From assembly GCA_024742305.1 (NCBI GenBank), contig JANSYQ010000032.1, positions 1 through 37,407 of the forward strand: DNA of 37,407 bases, given 5' to 3'. Of this stretch, positions 30,685-37,407 are shown piece after piece. The DNA is from a bacterium (GTDB lineage Bacteria > Bacteroidota > Bacteroidia > Flavobacteriales_D > Crocinitomicaceae). Position 1 is the first letter of the stretch; every line of letters begins with the position of its first letter. The notes beneath the pieces were generated by a model. The model was not told the DNA's origin, did no database searches, and saw only the letters and a program-made list of their open reading frames with translations. Made by a program: the position numbers and the translations under genes.

Positions 30685-31334
30685 TCAGTATCGGGCTTGA
30701 ATTCCCATTCGTTTAGAAAGTCATTCAGAAAACGTTCCATAAGTCGGTGCCTTTTCGCGCCAATTTCCTGTGCAGTTTTCGTACTCATTCGATCTGCTAA
30801 AAGTAACAATTTCTCATGAAAATGATTGATAGTTGTGCCTTTAGAATTTGCATATTCCTCAAAGCTATCATGCATTTTTACAGGAATGTTAGGGTCGTAC
30901 ATAGGCTGACCTTTATGCCCGCCGTATGCGAAAGTCCGCCCAACACCTATGGCACCAATTGCGTCCAATCGATCTGCATCTTGCACAATCCGTCCCTCCA
31001 AAGAGTTCATTTCACTTTCTGTATTGGCTCCCTTGAAGCTTATGTTATCAACAATATACTTCACTTTCATTGCGCGATCTTCAGGGTAATCGAATGAACG
31101 AAGTATGTCAAAGGCAACTTTTCCTCCCGCATCCAGCTTTCCACCATTGAACTTGTGGTCGGAAATATCGTGCAACAAGGCGGCTAACTCAACAATTTCA
31201 AGGTCGCCTCCTTCTTTGGATTGAATGTATTTTGAAAGCGTGACAACACGTTGGATGTGATACCAATCATGCCCGGTAGCGTCATCCAAAAACTGTTCTC
31301 GAATCGCCGACTCAACTTTCTCTGTAATACTCAT
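30681..31334 (-). CDS. HD-domain phosphohydrolase (YedJ-like)
   Basis: A 217-residue protein of the HD superfamily, close to the YedJ/YpgQ type. The motifs are H33 (TGHDWYHIQRV, in which GHDWYH is typical), HD at 54-55 (ALLHDISDHKF) and a downstream Asp in VQDADRLDAIGAIGVGRTFAYGG. Such enzymes hydrolyse nucleotide or other phosphate monoesters with a divalent metal; the substrate here is not known. The genes overlap by one base on the 5' side (TAATG) and 4 bases on the 3' side, so it is embedded in the operon and translated in coupling with its neighbours. Confidence 0.88.
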   Translation of the reverse strand: MSITEKVESAIREQFLDDATGHDWYHIQRVVTLSKYIQSKEGGDLEIVELAALLHDISDHKFNGGKLDAGGKVAFDILRSFDYPEDRAMKVKYIVDNISFKGANTESEMNSLEGRIVQDADRLDAIGAIGVGRTFAYGGHKGQPMYDPNIPVKMHDSFEEYANSKGTTINHFHEKLLLLADRMSTKTAQEIGAKRHRLMERFLNDFLNEWEFKPDTE

Positions 31335-32356
31335 TATTCGATTAGTTCAAAAGATTGAAATCTTCCGTGACGCATTGTGGCTACCAGTCTGTCTTCTAAA
31401 ATTCCGAGCGAATAAAACTTGCCTTCCGCAAATGGAATCCAAACTTCGCCGTCGAAAGAAAAATCAATACCGTTCTGCCCACAGGTGTAGTAAACGTTGT
31501 TGTGATGAATAACACACGAGCGATATCCACCAGGCGGTTCAAAGGAGTTGTACCATGTTTCACCACCGTCGTGTGTGTAGTACGTAGTATTCATTTTCAA
31601 GCCGGGCTGTTTGTAGTTACCTCCGACAATTACACCATTGAAATCATCTGCGAAGCACATGGAGTAAGCGCCGTTCGTTTCGGACGGGTAGTATGGGATG
31701 TCTACAGAGACCCACGTTTTGCCGTTGTCGGTCGATTTATGAAACTGTGTACGCATTCCACCGGAAATAAACATATAGGTGCTATCGTTTGGAACGTAGA
31801 CATTGGTTCCACTGGCGGCAAATCCAGCTTCTCCAGTAATTGCCGTCACAGAGCCTTCGCAAGGATTCCATGTTCTTCCTCCGTCGAGCGTGTGGTAGAG
31901 TGTAAATCGTCCATCTACGGGATCGCCCATCAAAAAGCCAACATCTCCGTTGAAGTCCAAAGCATCAAGAAAAACACCTTTCCATTCACGTGGCTCTATA
32001 AAACCAACGGCGCCACTCTTTTGGATTTTGGTGATTGAGCCATTGTCGCCACTTTGCATGATGAACAAAACGCCATTTGAAGCTTCAATATCTCTGTTTT
32101 CACCACGACGTGCGAGCTTCAGTATCCGCGTGGAGGTGTCTGTCTCGGCATTATATCGTATCACCGAACCATCTGAGCCAGCAAGGTACAAAAGGGATGT
32201 GTCCACGTACACACCACGAGAATACATGTTTGAGTCTCCGTAGATAACTATGGGGGCCGTACGATTGCGACGTATGTATTTTTTCGTTTGCGCTAAGCAT
32301 TCATTGATGCTTGTAAGCAGTAAAAAGCTAACGATAACGAGCGTTAAACTTCTCAT
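31334..32356 (-). CDS. Secreted Asp-box (BNR/YCF48-like) beta-propeller protein
   Basis: Start at 32356 gives a signal peptide (MRSLTLVIVSFLLLTSINECLAQ) and a 340-residue product; the frame opens further upstream at 32398. Asp-box turns are visible at TLDGGRTWN, STDNGKTWV and THDGGETWY, spaced as blades of a sialidase/YCF48-type propeller. No sialidase catalytic residues (Arg triad or FRIP) are seen, so enzymatic activity is not claimed. It overlaps the acyltransferase gene by 29 bases upstream and the HD gene by one base downstream, showing that it is within the operon. Function unknown; possibly an assembly or binding factor at the envelope. Confidence 0.75.
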   Translation of the reverse strand: MRSLTLVIVSFLLLTSINECLAQTKKYIRRNRTAPIVIYGDSNMYSRGVYVDTSLLYLAGSDGSVIRYNAETDTSTRILKLARRGENRDIEASNGVLFIMQSGDNGSITKIQKSGAVGFIEPREWKGVFLDALDFNGDVGFLMGDPVDGRFTLYHTLDGGRTWNPCEGSVTAITGEAGFAASGTNVYVPNDSTYMFISGGMRTQFHKSTDNGKTWVSVDIPYYPSETNGAYSMCFADDFNGVIVGGNYKQPGLKMNTTYYTHDGGETWYNSFEPPGGYRSCVIHHNNVYYTCGQNGIDFSFDGEVWIPFAEGKFYSLGILEDRLVATMRHGRFQSFELIE

Positions 32357-33248
32357 TTTGTTCGGTTTTAAGTTTTTCCAAGTCTTCCGGTATTTCACGT
32401 TTCCACCGGCGATGTGACCACAACCATTGTGCCGGATTGTTTCGAATCTCTTTCTCCAATGCCAACGTATGCGCTTCAGTAATCTCTCCCCAGTTTAAAG
32501 AACGTGGGTTTGTAGTGAGTACCTCTAGCTCCATTTCATAATGGCCACGTTTGACTTTCCTTGTAGCGAAGAAAACCACGGAATAGTCCAACTCGTTTGC
32601 CATCATTTCAGCACCGAAAAGCACTGCTGTTGGCTGGTTTAGGAACTCCATCCAGTAACTCTTTAGAGAATTTCCGGGAGACTGGTCCGAAAGTACCAAA
32701 ACCGCCTTTAATTCGTCGGGATTCGCCGTTAATTTTTCGCGATAATTCTTCGCGTGAATGACCCGCATTCCAAAACGTTCGCGCCGGGAGGTTACTTTTT
32801 TATGCCAAAATTGGGAGGAAAGCGGCATACCTATTCCGTAGGCTTGGTGCGGGAAAAGGAAATTTTGAGAGGTGATGAGCCATTCCCAATTGTTAAAGTG
32901 TCCCGAAACCAAAAGTACATTTCTCTTCTCATCAAAAAACTCTTGCATTACCTCCGGATTTTTCACCACGAACCGTCGCCGTAGTTCTTTTTCCGAAATG
33001 GTCAAATTCTTGACTCCCTCTGCCAATAAGTCGGTAAAATGTCGATAAAATTGGCGCAATAGTTTTTTGCGTTCTTTGGCGGATAATTCTGGAAAACTTC
33101 GTTCTATGTTGCCAAGGATGACTTTTTTTCGATACGGAAAAACAGCAATCAGAATCAAGAAGAAAAAGTCGGTAAGTGCATACAGAACGGGCAACGGCAA
33201 GTAGGAGAGGGGAAGAATGAATATGTAATAACCTATTTTCGCTCCCAT
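32328..33248 (-). CDS. Lysophospholipid/lipid A acyltransferase (LpxL/HtrB family)
   Basis: A 306-residue inner-membrane protein with an N-terminal hydrophobic segment (about 7-40). The acyltransferase HX4(D/E) motif is SGHFNNWEW (His about 117, Glu about 122), and the family block VLVLSDQSPG (about 187-196) is typical of LpxL. The C-terminal WSHRRWK motif also matches. The protein transfers a secondary acyl chain to lipid A or a related lipid (including possible ornithine lipids). It starts directly after rarA with no intervening base and overlaps the Asp-box gene by 29 bases. The presence of an LptD gene nearby agrees with LPS synthesis. Confidence 0.9.
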   Translation of the reverse strand: MGAKIGYYIFILPLSYLPLPVLYALTDFFFLILIAVFPYRKKVILGNIERSFPELSAKERKKLLRQFYRHFTDLLAEGVKNLTISEKELRRRFVVKNPEVMQEFFDEKRNVLLVSGHFNNWEWLITSQNFLFPHQAYGIGMPLSSQFWHKKVTSRRERFGMRVIHAKNYREKLTANPDELKAVLVLSDQSPGNSLKSYWMEFLNQPTAVLFGAEMMANELDYSVVFFATRKVKRGHYEMELEVLTTNPRSLNWGEITEAHTLALEKEIRNNPAQWLWSHRRWKREIPEDLEKLKTEQNEKFNARYR

Positions 33249-34532
33249 TTATTTCTTGTAACGCTTGCCCCATAATTCGGCAATTTTGTTTTCAATTTCT
33301 TGCTCCTTGGCACCGCTTCCAGCCTTAAAGAAGTTCGTTCCTGCAATCTCTTCTGGTAGAAAATCCTGCTGAACAAAATTCCCCGGAAAATCATGTGAGT
33401 ACTTGTATCCCTCTCCGTAGCCCAATTCTTTCATCAACTTTGTTGGTGCATTTCGCAATGGAAGTGGAACTCCAAGGTCACCGGTTTGCTTTACCAGTTG
33501 TTGCGCTCTGTTAATCGCCATGTATGCCGCATTCCCTTTGGGAGAGCTTGCTAGATAGATGGTACATTGTGCCAATATAATTCGTGCCTCAGGCCATCCT
33601 ACAGTTTGGACAGCTTGGAAGCAATTGTTGGCAAGCAAAAGCGCATTTGGATTCGCTAATCCGATGTCTTCGGATGCAGAAATGATCAATCTTCGGGCTA
33701 TGAATTTAGGGTCCTCACCACCTTCTACCATACGAGCAAGCCAATAAACAGCACCGTTCGGGTCACTCCCTCGAATCGACTTGATGAAGGCGGAAATAAT
33801 ATCGTAGTGCTGCTCTCCGTCTTTATCGTACATGGCAACGCTTTGCTGCGCTGTATTCAGTACTAGTTCGTCGGTAATTTCAATTTCCTTTTTCGAACCA
33901 AAAGTTCCAATGATGATTTCAAAAATATTCAGAAGTTTCCGAGCATCTCCCCCGGAAATGGCGAGCAAGGCATTGGTTTCTGTCAGTTGGATCTGCTTCT
34001 CCTTCAAAACTACGTCTTCCTCAATTGCTTTGTCGAGGATGGACAGTAGCGATTCTTTTGAGTGTCCGTTCAAGGTATATACTTGGCAACGAGACAAAAG
34101 TGCAGAGATGACTTCAAAAGACGGATTCTCTGTTGTGGCACCTACCAAAGTGACAATGCCTTTTTCTACGGCTCCGAGCAATGAATCCTGCTGTGCTTTC
34201 GAAAATCGGTGAATTTCATCAATAAACAACAGTGTCCCAGACTGTTGGAACATACCTGCCTTTTCGACTTTTTGTATAACCTCTCGTACATCCCTAACAC
34301 CTGACGAAATCGCGGAAAGTTGATGAAATGGTCGATCTAAATGTGTAGCAATTAGGTGGGCAAGTGTCGTTTTTCCAACACCAGGCGGTCCCCAAAAAAT
34401 CATGGATGGAATTACGCCCGAATCTAATGCTCTACGCAGCGATGCGCCTTCCTTCAATAAGTGATCCTGCCCTTGATAATCATCAAGAGTTTTCGGTCGC
34501 ATACGTTCAGCAAGAGGAGCGGTGATTGCCAT
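33249..34532 (-). CDS. rarA: Replication-associated recombination AAA+ ATPase RarA/MgsA
   Basis: A 427-residue cytoplasmic AAA+ ATPase. The N-terminal RarA signature PLAERMRPKTLDDYQGQDHLL (residues 6-26) precedes Walker A GPPGVGKTT at about 48-56 and Walker B LLFIDEIHRF at about 100. Sensor 1 follows in VGATTENPSF, and the SGGDARKLLN sensor-2 region is near 200. The C-terminal clamp-loader-like and tetramerisation parts contain GSDPNGAVYWLARM, MPE-like NAAYMAINRAQQLV and PLPLRNAPTKLMKELGYG. It acts at stalled replication forks. It is the first gene of the series whose downstream members encode envelope enzymes, the acyltransferase starting at the next base. Confidence 0.95.
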   Translation of the reverse strand: MAITAPLAERMRPKTLDDYQGQDHLLKEGASLRRALDSGVIPSMIFWGPPGVGKTTLAHLIATHLDRPFHQLSAISSGVRDVREVIQKVEKAGMFQQSGTLLFIDEIHRFSKAQQDSLLGAVEKGIVTLVGATTENPSFEVISALLSRCQVYTLNGHSKESLLSILDKAIEEDVVLKEKQIQLTETNALLAISGGDARKLLNIFEIIIGTFGSKKEIEITDELVLNTAQQSVAMYDKDGEQHYDIISAFIKSIRGSDPNGAVYWLARMVEGGEDPKFIARRLIISASEDIGLANPNALLLANNCFQAVQTVGWPEARIILAQCTIYLASSPKGNAAYMAINRAQQLVKQTGDLGVPLPLRNAPTKLMKELGYGEGYKYSHDFPGNFVQQDFLPEEIAGTNFFKAGSGAKEQEIENKIAELWGKRYKK

Positions 34533-34546
34533 GGGGTAAAATTAGT

Positions 34547-34575
34547 GAAAAGAGAAAAGGGAGAGGAGAAAAGTG
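34547..34575. repeat. Purine-rich GTGAAAAG-type intergenic repeat
   Basis: The stretch contains GTGAAAAGAGAAAAGGGAGA and a following GAGAAAAGTGG, related to the GTGAAAAGTG unit at 11749-11760. It lies just upstream of rarA. Short degenerate A/G repeats of this kind look like a dispersed intergenic family. Confidence 0.4.
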
Positions 34576-34635
34576 GCATGGTATTCCATAAGTTTACAAA
34601 GAAGTTTGAACTTCGAGGTACTATTTAGATTCCGA

Positions 34636-34655
34636 GTGGCCATTTTAAATGCCAC
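34636..34655. repeat. Small inverted repeat GTGGC(C)ATTT / AAATGCCAC
   Basis: A 5-bp outer stem GTGGC/GCCAC plus an A/T inner stem with a one-base bulge, followed on the plus strand by CTTTT. It lies 76 bases after the YqgE stop in the minus direction. A terminator role is uncertain because the minus strand has no T-run beyond the stem. Confidence 0.3.
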
Positions 34656-34731
34656 CTTTTATGTTCATGAGAGTGTTATTAGTTTCAGTAAGCCTCAATT
34701 TCACTATTGACTTCTGACCAATCACTTCTCC

Positions 34732-35325
34732 CTAATTATCCGAAGGATTCACGGGGAAATTACTCATCAACTCAAATTTACCACCCAAGCGCTTCATGAG
34801 GTCCCGCCACAGGGATTCTTGTTCTGTATTCATAATCACAGAACTTGGCACGTTATTCAATACGATCCATGCTTTTTCATCCATTTCTGCTTCCAATTGA
34901 CCTTCTTCCCACCCTGAATAACCAATAAAGAAGCGAACTTCTTTCGCTTTGCCCGGTATTTTGGTCACAATTGACTTCATATCCTCGAAGTTGCCTCCAA
35001 TAAAAAGTCCCTGATCAATAGGGTATGCGTTCTCTAAACTGTCGCCAAAGCTGTGGATGTAATACAAATTGGAAGTGTCGACAGGTCCGCCTAAACTTAC
35101 TTTGAAATCAATGGTTGGGAAGCCTTCGATGGATTCTGAGAGACTGGTTTCAACGTACTTATTTAAGACAAAACCAAAGCTTCCGTTTTCGTTATGATCA
35201 CAGAGATAAATAACGGAACGGGAGAAGTAATCATCAGAGATAAAAGGTTCCGAGATGAGTATACTTCCTTTGCGCGGTTTGTCGTTTGTTGAAAAATCGA
35301 AGTCGATCACTGATCGAATATACAA
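34732..35325 (-). CDS. YqgE/AlgH-family protein
   Basis: A 197-residue cytoplasmic protein of the UPF0301/YqgE family. The hallmarks are KGSILISEPFISDDYFSRSVIYLCDHNENGSFGFVLNK (about 19-56), GGPVDTSNLYYIHS (about 78-91) and FFIGYSGWEEGQLEAE (about 132-147), with the terminal region MKRLGGKFELMSNFPVNPS. The name AlgH comes from an alginate-regulation phenotype in Pseudomonas that does not establish biochemical function. In this window it sits 5 bases after the lptD-like gene, giving a likely two-gene transcript. The start at 35325 is supported by family length. Confidence 0.92.
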   Translation of the reverse strand: MYIRSVIDFDFSTNDKPRKGSILISEPFISDDYFSRSVIYLCDHNENGSFGFVLNKYVETSLSESIEGFPTIDFKVSLGGPVDTSNLYYIHSFGDSLENAYPIDQGLFIGGNFEDMKSIVTKIPGKAKEVRFFIGYSGWEEGQLEAEMDEKAWIVLNNVPSSVIMNTEQESLWRDLMKRLGGKFELMSNFPVNPSDN

Positions 35326-35330
35326 ATTGT

Positions 35331-37407
35331 TTACAAAAATGTAGGAGGACGTCGTAAGTTTATCGGAATGTCTTGCAGGAATGGTGAAGTTGATCGCAGT
35401 GAAAAAACAAAACTTTGATTGAGTCCAATCGGCGTCCAGTCAAACGAAAGCGCCCAACAGTGCATGTCACGATTTAGTGAAACACGAGAGTTGGTTATCT
35501 TGCCATCTTTCACGTCAAAATTGGTTCTTGTGCTAATTTTCCATCGCTTCGTGAAACTGATATCTCCTTGAAACATCAGTGTTTGAACTTGATTGTAAAT
35601 GTCGGGGTTCGTTTCTGAAATGGCCTGGTTTCTCGTAAGTGTGAAAACGTGTGAAAACGTCGCTTTCCATGGAATTTCAAAATCAAGAAACTGCTCAGGA
35701 TTGAGGTAGTAATAATTGAAATCAGCGTTCCAGTTCTGACCGATGTTATCAACGGCGTTTTTAAGTCGTTCCCGACCCTTCTTAGAAGTGAGAGTTAGGG
35801 AGGTGGTGATATCGAATCGAGTTATACGTCCTAATTTCTCCAATCCAGTGCGAGTGCCCCAAGCATAGTCTTCATTTATATCACTTATTGCACCTGTAGT
35901 ATCGTTCCAATTGTACGGGGATAAATTGGCGTTGGCAACGATGTTGATGAAGTCTACCGGACTCGTTCGCATACTAAAGTTGATGTCACGCAAAGGTCGT
36001 AGTGTATCCATTATGTCATAACTACTGCGGATAGATAGTGCATCGATAATCATGGTTCGCTTGAAACCGTCAACGGTATCCTTCTCCGACTTTCTTTTCA
36101 ATTGAAAGGTGTTATTCACTCCAAAGCTGATGATGTTTTGATCTCTAGTGGATGAAATATTGTAAGCACTTCGCTCAAATCGGGAGTAAGAGATAGTGTC
36201 CGTAGGTGTAATATATTGATCTACCGGGTTCAAGTTCGGACGATAGCTGTAGCTGATAGATGGAGTCATCAAATGACGCAGGATGGGCTTGTTTTTTCCA
36301 ACAAATCGATAATAACTGTATAAGACAGTTGTTGCTGACGCACTAACATTCAAAGTTTGCGCCATGCCAAAGCGCTGCAATGTGTCAGTAACTACAGAGC
36401 TGGTATTTGTATCGTATTCACGCGTAATTTGCTGAAAGTTCAAATAATTCGCATAGGTCATTGACGGAGTGATTTTTAGCACGTTTTTGAACAAGGAAGA
36501 TGTTGTTGCTAAACGCACATCTTGCGAAATGCCATTAATAAACTTATCACCGATTTCATTATAGTTTCCGTCGCGCAGCAAAGTATCTTCAAACAAGGCT
36601 TGATTTGATCCCTCAAAATTGTAAGTCACAGAGAATTGCCGCGCTAGCTCCTTGAAACCTTTCAGTTTTCCCGTTGATTTCACGAGCTTCTTGAAGGGGA
36701 AGATTCGTGTCATGTTTCCGTTAATTATTGGACTTGCCAAGGAGATGTTTTCCGTTAATGAGTTTTGTCTTAGGGATATTTTCCCTCCCATGGAAAAAGG
36801 TTTGTTCGGAAATTTTCTTGAAATGTTGATGTCGGAACTCAGAGTGTTATTGAAGTAGTTCTCATTTACGGGATCCAAACTGTTCTGTGCGTTGTTATCC
36901 GACTGAAAATTCACATTCGAGGTAAACGTCCAATAAGGACTTGATTTAACGTCCTTCATGTGGCGCCAAACAACCGTGGTTTTGTTCTGTGAGGCTGTCT
37001 CGGGAAACCCGCGTCTGAACTGATCGAAACTAAGGTTTAATGAACCATTGAACTTGTAGCGAACATTGTAATCGGTGCGGTTTCGAATTCCCCACGACCC
37101 ACGACTGTACAACGATCCGTAGAAAGTGGTTTGGAAATTATCGTTGATGGGCCAATAGTACCCCAAATCGCGGATACCAAAACCGTAAACAGAAGGCATT
37201 ACAATTTCAGGAAACATGAGTCCATTCGTTTTATCCTCCATCTGCGGAATGATGCTAAAGGGTAGTCCAATGGGTGTCGGAACGCCTAATAGCCAAAGGT
37301 TCATAGGTCCTGACACAATACGCTTGTTCGGAACCAAAACGGCTCGTGACAATTGAAAATGATAGTGTGGCTCCTCTAAATTACAAGAGGTAAATCGACC
37401 TTTGACA
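35331..37407 (-). CDS. lptD: LptD-like LPS-assembly outer-membrane protein, C-terminal part (5' end outside window)
   Basis: The frame stays open to the window edge, giving about 692 residues. The extreme N-terminal part reads FTSCNLEEPHYHF, then VPNKRIVSGPMNLWLLGVPTPIGLPF, matching the end of the N-terminal OstA-like beta-jellyroll just before the barrel. GIRDLGYYWPINDNFQTTFYGSLYSRGSWGI begins the barrel domain. The remainder shows repeated beta strands such as NKTTVVWRHM and FVFSLRSTSPFLQDIPINLRRPPTFL at the C-terminus. LptD with LptE inserts LPS into the outer leaflet. Residue coverage and the annotation as the Bacteroidetes LptD-like family rest on these motifs; the missing 5' part would hold the signal peptide and jellyroll. 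Confidence 0.88.
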   Translation of the reverse strand, partial: VKGRFTSCNLEEPHYHFQLSRAVLVPNKRIVSGPMNLWLLGVPTPIGLPFSIIPQMEDKTNGLMFPEIVMPSVYGFGIRDLGYYWPINDNFQTTFYGSLYSRGSWGIRNRTDYNVRYKFNGSLNLSFDQFRRGFPETASQNKTTVVWRHMKDVKSSPYWTFTSNVNFQSDNNAQNSLDPVNENYFNNTLSSDINISRKFPNKPFSMGGKISLRQNSLTENISLASPIINGNMTRIFPFKKLVKSTGKLKGFKELARQFSVTYNFEGSNQALFEDTLLRDGNYNEIGDKFINGISQDVRLATTSSLFKNVLKITPSMTYANYLNFQQITREYDTNTSSVVTDTLQRFGMAQTLNVSASATTVLYSYYRFVGKNKPILRHLMTPSISYSYRPNLNPVDQYITPTDTISYSRFERSAYNISSTRDQNIISFGVNNTFQLKRKSEKDTVDGFKRTMIIDALSIRSSYDIMDTLRPLRDINFSMRTSPVDFINIVANANLSPYNWNDTTGAISDINEDYAWGTRTGLEKLGRITRFDITTSLTLTSKKGRERLKNAVDNIGQNWNADFNYYYLNPEQFLDFEIPWKATFSHVFTLTRNQAISETNPDIYNQVQTLMFQGDISFTKRWKISTRTNFDVKDGKITNSRVSLNRDMHCWALSFDWTPIGLNQSFVFSLRSTSPFLQDIPINLRRPPTFL

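Noticed and set aside
31334-32356. Sialidase activity for the Asp-box protein
   Set aside because: Only Asp-box turns are visible; the arginine triad and FRIP motif of sialidases are absent.
1-37407. Prophage, integrative element or genomic island
   Set aside because: No integrase, transposase, tRNA-end target or phage structural gene is seen, and all large genes look like ordinary Bacteroidetes chromosome content.

Overview
The window looks like a piece of a Bacteroidetes chromosome, most likely a marine or freshwater Flavobacteriia-type organism. The evidence is the protein content: a type IX secretion (T9SS) C-terminal sorting domain, a FecI/FecR-type sigma/anti-sigma pair with a DUF4974 tail, a membrane LytTR regulator, a GH92 glycosidase, an S46 dipeptidyl peptidase, DUF4846, DUF4173 and DUF2807 proteins, and a Bacteroidetes-type LptD. 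Base composition is moderately AT-rich and many genes abut or overlap by a few bases. Both ends are cut inside genes: the C-terminus of a pyruvate dehydrogenase E2 on the left and the 5' part of an lptD-like gene on the right. I saw no rRNA, tRNA, CRISPR array, integrase or transposase.

Layout. 1-0.5 kb: end of the E2 gene and its terminator. 0.55-4.8 kb: minus-strand envelope and membrane genes (TspO-like protein, a beta-barrel-like protein, a DUF4846 lipoprotein, a MORN-like protein, a DUF2306-like membrane protein). 4.9-8 kb: a LytTR membrane regulator divergent from an esterase lipoprotein, then an unrecognised lipoprotein. 8.0-11.75 kb: an apparent plus-strand operon of an APC amino-acid permease, a class A beta-lactamase-like serine hydrolase and a papain-fold protein that has lost its catalytic cysteine. 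11.9-12.9 kb: a CAP-domain secreted protein. 12.9-13.5 kb: a long spacer.

13.4-17.8 kb is the most interesting block. It holds an ECF sigma factor, its FecR-like anti-sigma factor, and a third overlapping gene for an exported protein with an STN domain, a carboxypeptidase-regulatory-like domain and a ladder of 16-residue repeats, but no TonB-dependent receptor barrel. After it comes a separately transcribed DUF2807 lipoprotein. The sigma gene and the DUF2807 gene share a nearly identical upstream element (GAGTAGGGGG ... CATTTCAA ... GTCTTA, with exactly 26 nt between the starts of its outer blocks). This suggests an autoregulated ECF promoter and a small local cell-surface regulon.

17.85-21 kb: an SRPBCC/GyrI-like fusion, a phosphodiester glycosidase and a LamG T9SS cargo protein. 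The LamG gene is followed by a 35-nt near-copy of the 3' end of the phosphodiester glycosidase gene. 21.1-24.4 kb: a DUF4173 membrane protein and a tandem pair of membrane-anchored J-domain proteins. 24.5-34.5 kb: a tightly packed minus-strand series transcribed in the order rarA, LpxL-like acyltransferase, Asp-box protein, HD hydrolase, ROK kinase, GH92 mannosidase, S46 peptidase, ending at a strong terminator. 34.7 kb to the end: yqgE/algH-like gene and lptD.

Most of these genes are ordinary envelope, secretion and housekeeping functions. The unusual elements are the sigma-centred surface-protein regulon, the papain-like pseudo-protease, the gene-end ghost and several short intergenic repeat families. 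All family assignments are from reading the protein sequences; no database search was run.
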